64,000 bases of DNA from Podarcis raffonei (GCF_027172205.1 NC_070614.1:41779001-41843000), one strand, 5' to 3'; shown: positions 23,967-34,159, counted from the first letter of the stretch. Notes: generated by a model not told the origin, from the sequence alone. Translations and numbers: made by a program.

Positions 23967-26900
23967 TTATTACTTATACCCCACCCATCTGGTCGGGCCT
24001 CCCCACCCACTCTGGTTGGCTTCCAACAGGATATTAAAAACACAATAAAAGATCAAACATGAAAAACTTCCCTAAACAGGGCTGCCCTCAGATGTCTTCT
24101 AAAAGTCAGATAGTTTATTGCCTTGACATCTGCTGGGAGGGTGTTCCACAGGGCGGCCACCACTACCAAAAAGGCCCTCTGCCTAGTTCCCTGTAACCTT
24201 ACTTCTTGCAGCAAGGGAACTGCCAGAAAGCCCTTGGAGCTGGACCTCAGTGTCCAAGCTGAAAGATGGGGGTGGAGATGCTCCTTCAGGTCTACGGGGC
24301 TGAGGCCGTTTAGAGCTTTAAAGGTCAGCACCAACACCTTGCATTATGCAGGTCTTTCAGGACCAGTGCTAAATGCTCTCAGCGGCTGCTCCCAGTCACC
24401 AGTCTAGCTGCCGCATTCTGGATTAGTTGTAGTTTCCGGGTCACCTTCAAAGGTAGCCCCACATAGAGCACATTGCAGTAGTCCAAGCGGGAGATAACCA
24501 GAGCATGCACCACTCTGGTGAGGCAGTCCGCAGGCAGATAGGGTCTCAGCCTGCGTACCAGATGGAGCAGTTTCTTATGCTCCCATGATTCTAGTGGCAA
24601 TGGGTGGGAATTGCAGTACGGAAAGGGTCTGAAGCCATACGGCCCAGACGGAGGTTTGATGCTTAAAGAGTAGGGTTACATTGAACTGGCTTGTGCAAAT
24701 CACAACAAAAGGGCAGAGCTTCCCTTCATTTCAATGGTCCCTGCATATAATTTCCCCATTCATTGGGCATCTGGTGTCCTACCTATTAATTCAGGACGGG
24801 GCGGGGGGTGTATTTCACTGGCATGATAGGGCTCCTGGACAGATGTTAGGCAAAGGAGAACCCCACTCCACCCCACATGAAGTTCTCCACAAAGCACCAC
24901 TCACAACTCTCACCTTTCATCAGCCTCTCAGCTAAGGCTAACATTGAAGCCGAACTGTCGATGTTCATGTACTCGTTGATACTCTTGCCCCAGATGCCGT
25001 GTGCTGCCCTAAAGTGAAGGGGAAGGAGAGGAAAGAAAGGAGCAGGGTGGCATGTCTATGAATGGTCTCTTCTAAAAAATCCGAGCTGCTGGGATGGGAA
25101 GACTCCTGGACCAGGGATAAAGAACCCGTGGCCCTCCAGATACTGGAATACAGTTACTATTATTCTTGACCACTAACCTGCTGGCTGATGGGAGTTAAGA
25201 GTCCAGCAGCAGAAGGGCCACAGGTTCCCCACCCCTATTTACATCAATATTTTCCTCCCTCCCTCCCTCAATGCTGCTCAGGAATTGACATGGTTTCTCA
25301 CCAGGTGACAGCGCCCGTTCCTGAGCCGAAATCCAACAGGGTGCGCGGCTCAAAGTCCGAGACTCTCTTCTGGATCTGAAGGAGGCAAAAAAGAGAAATT
25401 GCTTTGTAAACCAAGGACTGCTGTCAATTGAACATACATACGAACCTTTCAAAAACAACAACACCAGGGTCCTTTTTGTTGGGGATAATTCAGAGGGAAA
25501 TTCCCAAGATTTAAAAAAAGACTATTTATGTATGCTACTGCTGCGGCCCATGTTTTGTTAGTCCAAAAATGGAAAACGAGAGAGGTCCCAACTAAAGAAG
25601 AATGGCAACTTAAAACAGATGGAATACGCACAGCTTGCGGATTTAACTTACAGAATAAGAAGAATGCACGTTTAAAGAAGACTGAAAAACGATTACTGAA
25701 TATAGGGGTGAAAATTGTGTTCATTTAAAAACACTGGTAGTGTTAAGATAAATTCAACAGTGTAAATAAGTTTTGATGGATGTAACAATGAATTACTGAA
25801 TGGTTTAGTTCACGTAAAATATGCAGGGATGTATGGTATGCAAAATGAACCATGGACAGGGAAGAAGGGAAGCCATTGATTTAAGGTTGTTTAAATGAAT
25901 ATTTTGAAATGTAATTTAGAAAATTTAATAAAAATTATATACAAAAAAATAAAAAAACATACGAGCCCGTTCTCCATTTGAAAGTAGGGTACGGTATTTA
26001 CAAACGCACCCTGCAGTGCGATAACGATCACTTTAAAAGCAACACCAAAGTAATTAACTATACAAAAACAAAACAGGATGGCATTCAACCAAGTTTTACT
26101 CAAGAATAGGCCTACTAAAATTAATGGACCTAATGTATATCAATTTCTAGGGGTCTACTCTGAGGAAAACTTAGCGGAATACCACAGACACAGCCCAAAA
26201 AGCTTTCAAATACCTGCTAGAAATTCAAAAGGAATGTTGCAAACCTTACAGGAAACACCTGCTTTGCACTGCCACAGCAGGGAGAGTGTACAAAGCAACT
26301 TTGCTCACCTAACTGCAGCTGGTGCATGGGCTAATAGAGCGAGCAAAAGCCACTCAGGTATAAGAGTCTCAGGTTATGAATCATACTAAATAATGCTAGC
26401 CTACCTTATAGGGCTGTTGTTAACCATTGCAGAAACAATGCAGGTGAAGCAGTTTGGTCATTTAATGGGCAGTATATAAATCAAGGATGGGGAATGTCTC
26501 TCCATTTGCTCCCCAGGACTCTCACACCGCATCACAAATAATACCCTCCTCGATTATTCTTAACCTGGCTGGAATGTGCCCTTGAACGCCAATAATGGCT
26601 CCTGCTCACCAGGGTGGAGGACAGAGGTGTGTGAATGTGGATGCGTATAGAAACTAGCTTACTGAACAAAGGGAACTTTTTGTTTCCTGATCTGCATACT
26701 TTTGCCTCTCACCCTATCCACTGTCATTTGGCCCCCAGAAGGTCACCAAGAATGAAATACTGACCACTGGCTCAGAAAGCATTTATACAAGGGGCAGGGA
26801 ACCCAAGCCACATCTATTTTATTCATTTCCTGTATTTTTAAACTTGTTTGCAGAGGCAAATTACTGTTTGCCAAATTTGCTCATACCAATTGGCGGGGTG

Positions 26901-29900
26901 GGGGTGGGGTGTTTGCAAACCGTCTTACAAACCCAAAAATAAAAAGGCAAGACGTATGAGGAAGAGGTGCTGAGGGAAAAGGTAGAGAGGGATGATCTGT
27001 TATTCAAGGCCAGGACAAAGTGGTGACCCATAGCAAGGCATTTATATGCAGCTCAGGTCAGGCTGATCTTCTCTTGAAACTATTCATGGCTCCTGTTCCT
27101 TTGGGCCAATGGATGGGGACGGAACCCCTCTGTTTGTTTTGTTTTTTTGCTTACATAAAGGTAGGGCTTGCCAGAAGACCCCAACAAAGCAAATCCTTTG
27201 CTCAAAGGGGATGAGAACCTGGGGTTCTCATATCTAAATGATGCTGCACTAGCTCCAGGCCTGAATAATCCGGAGTTTTACCAAATGAATGTTTGTTGGT
27301 GGTGTTTTAACTACTAGTAAATTAATAGCCACGAAGTTATTTTGAACATGTAGTACACAGCCATCTTCTCATCCTGCTCCACCCACGAAAAACTTGAAAC
27401 GTCAACTTACTTCATGGAAAGCTCGGGTCACAGCTGCAAAAACCCCGTCCATCCGGGCTGCCATGTATATAAAGCTGAGCTCTTCAGTGTACCTAGGAAA
27501 AGACAAACCACATAACCAAGTCAGCAAGGAGCACAATTCTCACAGCCTGTGCCACTGAGAAAAATGGGAAAGCACTGCACCACAAAAAAGGGCTGAGTGA
27601 GAGCTGCCCGCTGGTCTAAATTGTGTAATGAGTCGTATCTGCTCTACTACCGGTTCCTGTATTGACTTATCCCTGTTACAATAAAGAGCCGGGTGTCTTA
27701 TGCAGGCTGGCCAAATTTAATTCAACCTTCTGAGAATCTCACTTTCCGTTTAAGTAACAATGAACAATTCTCTAGTTCTTAGTTTTAAGACAAGATCTGA
27801 ACAGAGGCGGGTGTGAGTCGCAAAAGGCAGGCAACAGCAAAAAAAGTATACATAAAATATTTGGATATGGATTTGGTAGCATATAGTTGTCAAAAGAACA
27901 GATCAGGACCATGGCCCATCTGGTCCAGCCTTCTGCTCCCATAATGGCTAACTAGATTATTGTGCAAAGCCCACAAGCAGGAAATGGGGGTGATGGCCCT
28001 ATTCTGCTTGCAGCTGATATTCAGACCCACTTTATCTATGGCACTAGAAGCAGTAAACATCCATTTGCATAGTAGCCACCAACAGACAGTGCTACTCTCC
28101 ATGAATTTATCTAAAGCCATGTAAGAATGCATGTCCAGGACCACGTAAGTTTGCTGTAGATTACTGTTTGGAACAAGTCACCATATTGATTCTCCGTATT
28201 TAGAATGTGAAACGAAAGGCTCTGCAATAAAAGAAGGGCTTTATCTGCCAGTCTGCATTCAGTAATATGAGACGGCATGCTATGTTCACACCAAATCTTC
28301 CCAAGAGAATCAGGTCCCTGGTTTCTGGCAAGGTCCCCAGGACACTCACTTCAGCTCCTCCCAGTGGTAAGTTGATTTTCGGAGTGCATCCAAGACCTTT
28401 TTCTGCAGCTTCACCTCGGCTTCCTCATCCAGAGGGCCCGTGGCATCTGAGACGGAAGAAGTCGAATTATTTTATTTAATCCCACTCTTCTCCCACACTA
28501 GTATCAATCATTATTCAACCCCCTTTCTCCCACCCACCCCCATGCAGCAACATGTAAGGTAAGTTAGGCTAAAAGAGTGTGACTAGCTCAAGATCGCCCA
28601 GCAGGTTACATGGCTAATTTGGGAATAGCGTCATATCCTCACTCTCTGGGAATAGGTACTGTCTCCTCCACAACTACCCCACAAATCTGCACTCACTTTT
28701 CTTCTCCCGAAATTTCTGCTCCAATTCATGAGCCTTCCTGCGCAGATCTGCAGCCTCCAGAGGGCGTTTGCGGCTCCACAGGTAGTTGGTGAGGGCCTTG
28801 GTTTGTTGCTCCAGATTCCGCATGGAGGATTCTGGGGGGAACGAAAAGCTAGTCAGGGTAGGGGCACCTACAGCAGCTCTCACTTGAAGACCCAAAGCAC
28901 TTTCTCAGCTTGTTATGATGCTATCAACATGCAGGGAACTTTCTTATCAGGGAATGAGCAACAGGTAGTAAGTACACCTCCCCCCCCCAAAAAAAATCTG
29001 CAGTAGATAAGCAAGGGGTTTTGAATTCTAAGTATTTAATAGAAGCAGCAACAAAACAGAAGTCTTTTGCTCCCCAACCCAGTCTGTATGAATCCTTGAT
29101 CTGTCACCAACTCAAAATGTACATGTGTACAGTCAAACCTTGTGTTGTGTTCTGCTCTTGTTACGGACTTTCAGCTTATGAATGCAGCAAACCTGGAAGT
29201 GTTTACTTCCGGGTTTGCAGCCTGAGCAAGCGCAGAAGTGATCTGCGCGCTTTGCACATGCGCAAAAGAGGCGCTCTAGTTGCTGACTTTTCGGGATGCG
29301 AATGGCACCCCGAAACAGATTAAGTCCGCAACTAGAGGTACAACTGTACTTGCACAACAAGGGCAGGGAAGCACTTAATTATGTATTGCTTTAAGAAATG
29401 TCTATCTTGCTTTTCCCAATGTGGGTTTCCAGGAAGCTTACAGCTATAAAATATACCATGTACAAAATTAAAAACATAAATTAAGGCTTCAAAATTTTAA
29501 AAACATCAATAATTTAAAATCTAAAAGGAAAACATCTTAGAAACATTCATGGTGCAAAGGCCTCCTGAAACAGAAGCGTTTTGACTAAGCAACTGAAACT
29601 CAGTAGGGATGGTGCCTGTCTAACCTTTTGCAAGAGTGAGTTGAACAGAGTTAGGCCCACAACACTTGAAGGCTTAACTCCTCATTGATGCAAGTCCAAA
29701 TCCCTGCACCTCCTTGAGGAATAAGCTATAAAATATTATCTTTATTACTGTTGTTGTTTATTTGTGCAGATGATTTATATCCTGCCTTTCCAATACATTT
29801 GCATTGCTCAGAGGAGCAATACAATAAAAAGCAATCACTGCACATGTGTGTATATGTGTATACTCTCTCTCTCCCTATCTAACACCAAAATAAGAAAACG

Positions 29901-32052
29901 AAGTCCCAAGGACCGTTCCCTCTTCAAGGCTAGGAGACCTGTAGTCCTCCAGAGTTTACAGGTCTACAACTCTCATTTCTGACTATTGTCTGTGCTGATT
30001 GGGAGTTGTAGTCCAACACACCCTGAAGGGTCATGTATTCTCCAGCCCCGATATACAACATCACAGGACCAAGAAAACAACAATAGTTTATTAAAAAATC
30101 ATTCTTTAACTCCACATCTCTGGAGTTGGGAAGAGTGAACTCAGCCCAAATCTATGAAGTCCATACGAGTCCACTACCCTTCATCACACCCCACATATCA
30201 CAGAGGTGCCATTGTTAATGGGTTTTACTTACCAGTTACCAGAAATTGAGCTACTTCTACCAGTTCAGAAGGAAGCCTAACATTTTTGAGATGGAGGATG
30301 CCCGGGTGCTGGCGATGTGGAATTTTGCCCAAGAAATCGGAAGAATTATCTACTTGGGAGACCTTGGGTATGACAGTAGCCAGGCTCTGAGGGTAGACAA
30401 ACAGAAAAAAGGGCTAGTTATGAGACCCAAAGACATGTTGACAGCCAGGCAGAATTACAGCAGTGCCACAAACTGAGATATGAAAGCCAGGAGCTAAACG
30501 GCACCTTAAAACTAGGTTATGGGCACAACAACGGAATGTCTAGGAACTTTTTAAAAACAAGAATACAAAGCTGAAAATGAATGAACTGCAGCTAAATGGT
30601 CTAGTCCTCACCCTGCCCTCCCCCACTAATATTCCCCAGAGTAGCTGGAAGTGGGAGACAGAAAAAGGTCCTCCTTTCCTTCCACTCTGCAATTTAAATC
30701 TGAAATCTCAGGCTCAGTACTAAACTCAGAAACGGCTCGTGCTAATGAAATTCCCTGTTGCAAAATGTGCCTAGAACAATGGTAGTTTCGAACCCTGAAC
30801 TATAGGGAGTAAGGCAGGTTTATTCAGCCAAGGAAAGTAGTAGAAGTACAACATTGCTAAGCTAGAGAGGTCCAATCTAGCAGGACTTTGCCAAACAGTG
30901 ACCATCCACATCCCTAAGAAGCTCAGAGAAACAAACTTGCTAGTCTTCAAAACGATTTTTAATTTGTTTGCTTTTATGCATTTCACAATGTTTTCTTTTA
31001 TTCATAGAAGTGTATCTATGTCACCATATCATAAAGTATTAGGGCAACAATAAAAAACACTATGGGGGGCAGAAAAACAAAAAATCACCAGAATGTCTAG
31101 TTAGAGTTGCAAAGCTATGTTGGCATAAAACAATTTTGCTACTGTCATGAGCTGCTTTAATAAATAATAATAATAATAATAATAATTTATTATTTATACC
31201 CCACCCATATCTTTGAGTGGAAAAGATATACATACAATACATACACAGAGAGAAAGAGAAGATAAATGTAAACAAATAAAACTAGCATGGCATAAATAAC
31301 CACCAGGTGGAAGTATGAACTTCATTATTTCCAAGTGAGAGGAGAGCAGTGTGCTAACAAAGAAGTCACAGAGCCAAAGATTAGGGGTTGAACATTTGTG
31401 TCTTATCCATTTGCAAGCTGCTTTGAGGTTGTATGAATTTTACATAGATTTCATGAAAAAACGAACAACATAAAACCAAGCAGAATCCAGAGCAAGTCAG
31501 GTGGTGCCCCAAAAGAATAAAAATAACCAGAGTTATTGATGAATCCACATTTTAGATAAGGGGGGGCTTGTCTTCATCGCCACCACTATTGTTATTGCAA
31601 TTATTAAGGCTGCATGCAATTTCATACCATTTGCATGCTGCTGGGTTGCTTTAAAAAAACAAAAATAATCACCCTCAAAGCGCGTTTTCAAAAAGAGAAT
31701 AAAGCAATAAAATTATTAGCGGAACCAATTCAAAACACACACACCCCCCAAAAAAATCCCGAAAACAAGAAAAACACACCAGCATTTTAGGTTTATCTGG
31801 GTCGACACTGAGGCGGGTTTGCAACCTGAGAGCATCACATTATCCTATAAGCCACAGTTCAGGAAAGTCTGACCACCCGCAAATTAATGGCACGGGCTAC
31901 CTAAGAAACTCAAGCCTAAAGAAAGCCTGGAAATACAAAGCTTACAGCGCTCCCAGCCCTCTCGCGGATAAACGGGGGCGAAGGGGGGGAAAACCCACCC
32001 TAAATGCCATAGGATAATTCCACGTTTTCCTCAAGCACCTCGCAGCCGCCAT
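17640..32052 (-). CDS. METTL17: Methyltransferase-like protein 17, mitochondrial (14 coding exons)
   Basis: Fourteen exons join to a 461-residue protein; human METTL17 has 456. METTL17 is a mitochondrial matrix protein that associates with the small mitoribosomal subunit during assembly. Family members keep a Rossmann SAM-binding fold and bind a [4Fe-4S] cluster. Visible here are a basic N-terminus ([14 protein letters not shown], likely import signal), [10 protein letters not shown], a SAM motif [14 protein letters not shown] (from residue 187), [14 protein letters not shown] and [20 protein letters not shown]. The presumed cluster cysteines are CPHHLPC (331, 337), C348 and LCC (405-406). 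Every exon has GT-AG ends and consistent phases. The gene is orthologous in content and position to the mammalian one next to SLC39A2. The C-terminal tail has extra cysteines (CARNCECG, 428-435) where, as I recall it, the human protein reads CARVSSWG. The frame is intact. Confidence 0.96.
18146..18330 (-). CDS. METTL17: METTL17 exon 13 (Fe-S cysteine 4)
   Basis: The acceptor is CTTCCTCCAG and the donor is GTACTG, a non-consensus but GT donor. It encodes [23 protein letters not shown] and [20 protein letters not shown]. The LCC at 405-406 is the fourth cluster ligand region. Confidence 0.93.
19020..19112 (-). CDS. METTL17: METTL17 exon 12 (Fe-S cysteines 1-3)
   Basis: The acceptor is TATTATGCTCAG and the donor is GTGAGT. 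It encodes [18 protein letters not shown] and [13 protein letters not shown]. The three cysteines at residues 331, 337 and 348 match the spacing of the human CPHELPC...C set that, with one downstream cysteine, is reported to hold a [4Fe-4S] cluster. Confidence 0.93.
19607..19727. mobile_element. Palindromic MITE (ccctccaga type)
   Basis: gttgccctccagaagttact and the reversed agttcagcaacatatggggg form a hairpin of the common amniote type with gatgggagctgtagtt. Intron 11 of METTL17. Confidence 0.5.
19850..20620 (-). mobile_element. LINE-derived sequence in METTL17 intron 11
   Basis: The stretch ggcagccagtgcaattctca through cattccagtagtccagactt parallels the LINE segment at 24330-24490 (gtagtcc, gccacatt). 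It is diverged. It reaches within about 20 bp of METTL17 exon 11. Confidence 0.5.
20636..20686 (-). CDS. METTL17: METTL17 exon 11
   Basis: This is a 17-codon exon, [17 protein letters not shown], between acceptor TTCTGTAG and donor GTGAGT. It is the least conserved exon but ends in the FAP that precedes the first cluster cysteine. LINE-like sequence begins almost directly beyond its donor. Confidence 0.87.
21187..21330 (+). mobile_element. hAT-like element, one end
   Basis: caggggtcaccaacacagca is a hAT-type terminal sequence. The other end is not evident. Confidence 0.4.
21535..21603 (-). CDS. METTL17: METTL17 exon 10
   Basis: The acceptor is TTTTTCCAG and the donor is GTGAGG. It encodes [20 protein letters not shown] and ILK, matching the human [23 protein letters not shown]. 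Confidence 0.94.
21994..22348 (-). mobile_element. Sauria-type SINE with TSD (METTL17 intron 9)
   Basis: Reversed copy with B box gttcgaatcc and a ctttacctt-type tail. The flanks atagaaattgcat (21981-21993) and atagaaactgcat (22349-22361) are a 13-bp target duplication with one mismatch. Confidence 0.88.
22684..22791 (-). CDS. METTL17: METTL17 exon 9
   Basis: The acceptor is CACATGCAG and the donor is GTAAGT. It encodes [20 protein letters not shown] followed by [12 protein letters not shown], matching the human FDVVVSAFSLSEL and [12 protein letters not shown]. Phase 0 at both ends. Confidence 0.94.
23584..23654 (-). CDS. METTL17: METTL17 exon 8
   Basis: The acceptor is CAACTACCCAG and the donor is GTAATA, a weaker donor than the others in this gene. 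It encodes [20 protein letters not shown] and VSPK. The [14 protein letters not shown] core is shared with the human protein. Confidence 0.92.
23742..23917 (+). mobile_element. tRNA-derived SINE, second family
   Basis: Head gtgctgtaactcagtgagta, B-box-like gctcaatccctg, then gagctgggagagactcctgc and atggaccaatggcctgaccc. It abuts the (TAA)n tail of the next LINE. Confidence 0.65.
23915..24600 (-). mobile_element. LINE 3' part, family A (METTL17 intron 7)
   Basis: The (TAA)n tail is at 23915-23966. The minus strand encodes [20 protein letters not shown], then [20 protein letters not shown] and [14 protein letters not shown], and after a gap [40 protein letters not shown] and [10 protein letters not shown]. 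It is the best-preserved copy of this LINE 3' half in the window. Confidence 0.8.
24914..25008 (-). CDS. METTL17: METTL17 exon 7
   Basis: The acceptor is TTCACTTTAG and the donor is GTGAGA. It encodes [20 protein letters not shown] and [11 protein letters not shown], including the acidic residue after motif II (NIDSS; human CVDRS) expected to contact the SAM ribose. Confidence 0.93.
25105..25238. mobile_element. Palindromic MITE (gtggccctccaga type)
   Basis: gaacccgtggccctccagat at one end, gggccacaggttcccc at the other, with gatgggagttaagagtc between. Inverted hairpin structure. METTL17 intron 6, 64 bp from exon 6. Confidence 0.65.
25302..25375 (-). CDS. METTL17: METTL17 exon 6 (SAM-binding motif I)
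   Basis: The acceptor is CCTCCTTCAG and the donor is GTGAGA. It encodes [21 protein letters not shown], the glycine-rich motif I of the Rossmann methyltransferase fold, and ends within the Trp codon of AVTW. Confidence 0.95.
25520..25960 (+). mobile_element. L1-like LINE 3' end with poly(A)
   Basis: Encodes [20 protein letters not shown] and [13 protein letters not shown], then a 3'UTR ending aatttaataaaaattatata and an A-rich tail. Sense strand opposite to METTL17. Confidence 0.75.
27411..27492 (-). CDS. METTL17: METTL17 exon 5
   Basis: The acceptor is TTTTCCTAG and the donor is GTAAGT. It encodes [18 protein letters not shown] and AAVTRAFHE, a near-perfect match to the human YTEGLSLVYMAARLDG segment. 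Confidence 0.94.
27890..28145. repeat. Interspersed repeat (gtccagccttctgctccc type)
   Basis: ggcccatctggtccagcctt, cccacaagcaggaaatgg and ctccatgaatttatctaaagcc follow the order of a common reptile interspersed repeat. I do not know its family name. Confidence 0.5.
28350..28446 (-). CDS. METTL17: METTL17 exon 4
   Basis: The acceptor is CCGTCTCAG and the donor is GTGAGT. It encodes [18 protein letters not shown] and then [14 protein letters not shown], close to the human HALRKTTYHWQEL. Phase 1 in, phase 2 out. Confidence 0.92.
28697..28831 (-). CDS. METTL17: METTL17 exon 3
   Basis: The acceptor is TTCCCCCCAG and the donor is GTGAGT. It encodes [21 protein letters not shown] and a helical charged stretch ending KFREKK. 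The ALTNYLWSR segment matches LTSYLWSR of the human protein. Confidence 0.93.
29130..29346. mobile_element. Tigger-like MITE
   Basis: Starts cagtcaaaccttg and ends ctagaggtacaactg with TA on both sides (29128-29129, 29347-29348). The interior forms a long imperfect hairpin. Confidence 0.65.
29380..29730. repeat. Old LINE-like repeat remnant
   Basis: aggaagcttacagctataaa, cattcatggtgcaaaggcct and the AT-rich tail suggest a diverged LINE 3' region. METTL17 intron 2. Confidence 0.35.
29930..30045. mobile_element. Palindromic MITE (METTL17 intron 2)
   Basis: gtagtcctccagagtttaca against gggagttgtagtccaacaca form the arms. It lies about 190 bp from exon 2. Confidence 0.45.
30233..30386 (-). CDS. 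METTL17: METTL17 exon 2
   Basis: The acceptor is CTACCCTCAG and the donor is GTAAGT. It encodes [18 protein letters not shown], the strongly conserved [16 protein letters not shown] and ends ...FLVTG with a split codon. It aligns along its length with human residues that follow the presequence. Confidence 0.93.
31155..31220 (-). mobile_element. LINE family A tail fragment
   Basis: (AAT)n then ttatttataccccacccata is the reversed extreme 3' end of family A. METTL17 intron 1. Confidence 0.6.
31999..32052 (-). CDS. METTL17: METTL17 exon 1 (mitochondrial presequence)
   Basis: The exon has 18 codons, [18 protein letters not shown], and donor GTGGGT in phase 0. The ATG sits inside a YY1-type AAGATGGCGGC motif. 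The Arg/Lys-rich, acid-free sequence fits a mitochondrial targeting signal. Confidence 0.87.
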
Positions 32053-32055
32053 CTT
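32045..32055 (-). promoter_or_regulatory. YY1-type motif overlapping the METTL17 start codon
   Basis: The minus strand reads AAGATGGCGGC, the canonical YY1 motif, whose ATG is the METTL17 initiation codon. YY1 sites at the 5' end of housekeeping transcripts commonly overlap the first ATG. Confidence 0.65.
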
Positions 32056-32088
32056 CGGAAGGGAATTGGTGCTCGTCGCGCCGTCGCA

Positions 32089-32130
32089 TCAACGCTCCTC
32101 TCCCCCGCCGCGTCGCTCCGCAGCCGCCAT
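32089..32130 (-). other. Potential upstream ORF of METTL17 (13 codons)
   Basis: The ATG in the second YY1 motif opens a short frame, MAAAERRGGGEER then TGA, which ends 36 bases before the main start. It begins with the same MAAA as METTL17. It matters only if transcription starts upstream of 32130, which the sequence alone cannot show. Confidence 0.35.
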
Positions 32131-32133
32131 CTT
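32123..32133 (-). promoter_or_regulatory. Second YY1-type motif, 78 bp upstream
   Basis: An exact second copy of AAGATGGCGGC lies on the same strand. The surrounding 15 bases, cgcagccgccatctt on the plus strand, are identical at 32041-32055 and 32119-32133, so a short local duplication is likely. Confidence 0.6.
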
Positions 32134-32166
32134 GGGTAGGGCACTGACCCAAGCTGCATCGTACAA

Positions 32167-32176
32167 GCGCATGCGC
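32167..32176. promoter_or_regulatory. NRF1-type palindrome
   Basis: The sequence gcgcatgcgc is the palindromic core of the NRF1 binding site, about 120 bp upstream of the METTL17 start. NRF1 drives many genes for mitochondrial proteins, which fits the gene it precedes. Confidence 0.6.
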
Positions 32177-32253
32177 ATAACTCTCCACTCCGTTCCTACA
32201 AGCTGCTCGCGGGGACGCAGAGCGAGCGCAAGCCAGAGAGGCAGGCCCCGTGT

Positions 32254-32278
32254 CCCCGCCCCCTAAGCTGCCGATTGG
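32254..32278 (-). promoter_or_regulatory. GC box and inverted CCAAT box
   Basis: ccccgccccc (32254-32263) is an Sp1-type GC box. attgg (32274-32278) gives CCAAT on the minus strand, a likely NF-Y site. Both lie about 200 bp upstream of the METTL17 start. Confidence 0.5.
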
Positions 32279-33040
32279 CCCCAGAGTCACCAATCATCAG
32301 CAGCTGCCTCCCCTCAGTTGTTGTATTTTTGGTCACTTTTTTTTTTAAAAGAAAAAGAAGAGCGGTGTATTTGCATACTGCTCGCTGATTCGCTCGTTTG
32401 GCGTTCTAAGGCAGGGATGTGCGCCCGCTTCATTTAGCTTTCCAGGAATACGGTAGTTTGTTCTCTTTGAGGAGTTCTGAGCCTGGCTGCTGGTGTGAGG
32501 CTGGCTGCGTGAGCGGGCATATTATTATGTATTCTTTTCGCAAGTTAAGAGAGTAAAAAATAATTATGCATTTTTGGGTCTGTGAAGCTTGAACTGTTAC
32601 AGACTCCCATTCGCAAGTAGCAAGCAGCTCTGGATAACCACTGTTATCTTCTTCAGTGAAGTTGTTCCGCAACAGTTCACCACATTATTATTTTTAATTA
32701 GCTACTACATGTCAGACTTTGATTAAAATGGCTGTACTGGATTATTTCACATTTCAGAGTCACTGATGTGAATAAAAATTTCCTGTGCGTTATAGATTTC
32801 AAGTTATTCCGGGGGAAGGATGAAAATTAGGGAAATACTGATACAATCACGAAGCATCGTAGAATGATGAAATAAAACAAAGAAAAGACCCCAGTCAATA
32901 TAATCTTTTATTTTAGACACCTCTGGGAATACATACTATATTAAGCACAAATGGATAAAACAAATCTCTATAGCAGAAATCTCTCCTCCCAAAAAGCTGA
33001 GATCCTCCAGAGCTCAGTTTCTTTTGCGCCTTTGAAATTA

Positions 33041-33628
33041 CCGTATTTTTTGCTCCATAACACTCACTTTTTTCCTCCTAGAAAGTAAGGGGAAATGTCT
33101 GTGCGTGTTATGGAGCGAATGCCTACGGATGGGGGGGGGGGATCTGCTGCAGTCGTGAGCAGAGGATCCATGGTTCCCCTTCCTTCCCTCCTCCGTGGCT
33201 CACTTTGAAACAGCAAAGCGGGAGAAGAGCCATTGAGTGGGGAGAAGAGAGGGACAGAGAGCCTGGTTACAAAGCAGGGATCCCCATGGATCCTCAGGAT
33301 TTTTGCACTGGGTCACCCCAAATTCACATCAGATCACATAGCATGTCCATGGCTACAGCTTGCACCAAAAAAATCACGCACCCACTGTTGCTTGGGGCCG
33401 CAGTGGTGCAAAAACGTGGTTACAAAGCGTGGATCCACATGGATCCTCAGGATTTTTGCATTGGGCTACCCCAAACTCACCGTCAGATCACATGTCTGTG
33501 GCCACAGCATGAACCACAAAAATCATACATCCACTGTTTCGTTTAGAATATTTTTTTCCCTTGTTTTCCTCCTCTAAAAACTATGTGCGTGTTATGGTCG
33601 GGTGCGTGTTATAGAGCGAAAAATACGG
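33041..33628. mobile_element. Non-autonomous DNA transposon, TA-flanked, with internal duplication
   Basis: ccgtattttttgctccataa at the start is inverted in ttatagagcgaaaaatacgg at the end, flanked by TA. Inside, ggttacaaagc...ggatcc and cctcaggatttttgca occur twice (33264-33420 and 33418-33545). No transposase is seen. Family unsure; Tc1/mariner-like by the TA. Confidence 0.7.
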
Positions 33629-33689
33629 TATATGTACTGAATGCACATTGGCCAATAGATTATGCTGCCTGTGGGAAAAAACAGGGTGG

Positions 33690-34116
33690 AACAGCAATGG
33701 GCTACCTATGGGACCGCCTCTCCTGGTATGTCCCACGAAGGACCTTACGGTTCTGAAACAAAAACACTTTGGAGGTCCCTGGCCACAGAGAGGTTAGGCT
33801 GGCCTCAACCAGAGCCAGGGCTTTCTTGGCTGTGGCTCCGACCTGGTGGAACGCTCTGTCACAAGAGACTACAGCCCTGCGGGACTTGACATCTTTCTGC
33901 AGGGCCTGCAAGACAGAGCTGTTCCACCAGGCCTTTGGCCAAGGCACAGTCTGACCCACCCCCCTTTGGTAATTCTTCACAGAACTCTAGCCCAATGGTT
34001 GCCATCAATTTGATTTGAACTGATTTTATAATGAATTGTTTTTATAATGCTGTATTATTTTACTGTTGTTAGCTGCTCTGAGCCCGGCTTCGGCTGGGGT
34101 GGGCGGGATATAAATA

Positions 34117-34159
<43 letters not shown>

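Larger units (their letters stand above)
32041..32290 (-). promoter_or_regulatory. METTL17 CpG-rich promoter region
   Basis: This is the only clearly GC- and CpG-rich stretch in the window. It lies directly upstream of the METTL17 start. It carries two YY1-type motifs, an NRF1-type palindrome, a GC box and a CCAAT box, with no TATA box. NRF1 and YY1 sites are usual for nuclear genes of the mitochondrial translation machinery. Confidence 0.8.

Noticed and set aside
32000-32293. Minus-strand frame of 97 codons across the METTL17 promoter
   Set aside because: Its frame overlaps exon 1 in another phase and reads GC-rich promoter DNA. The METTL17 start in the correct phase is supported by splicing and homology.
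33205-33577. Two overlapping plus-strand frames of about 113 codons
   Set aside because: Both lie inside a TA-flanked non-autonomous transposon and reflect its internal duplication.
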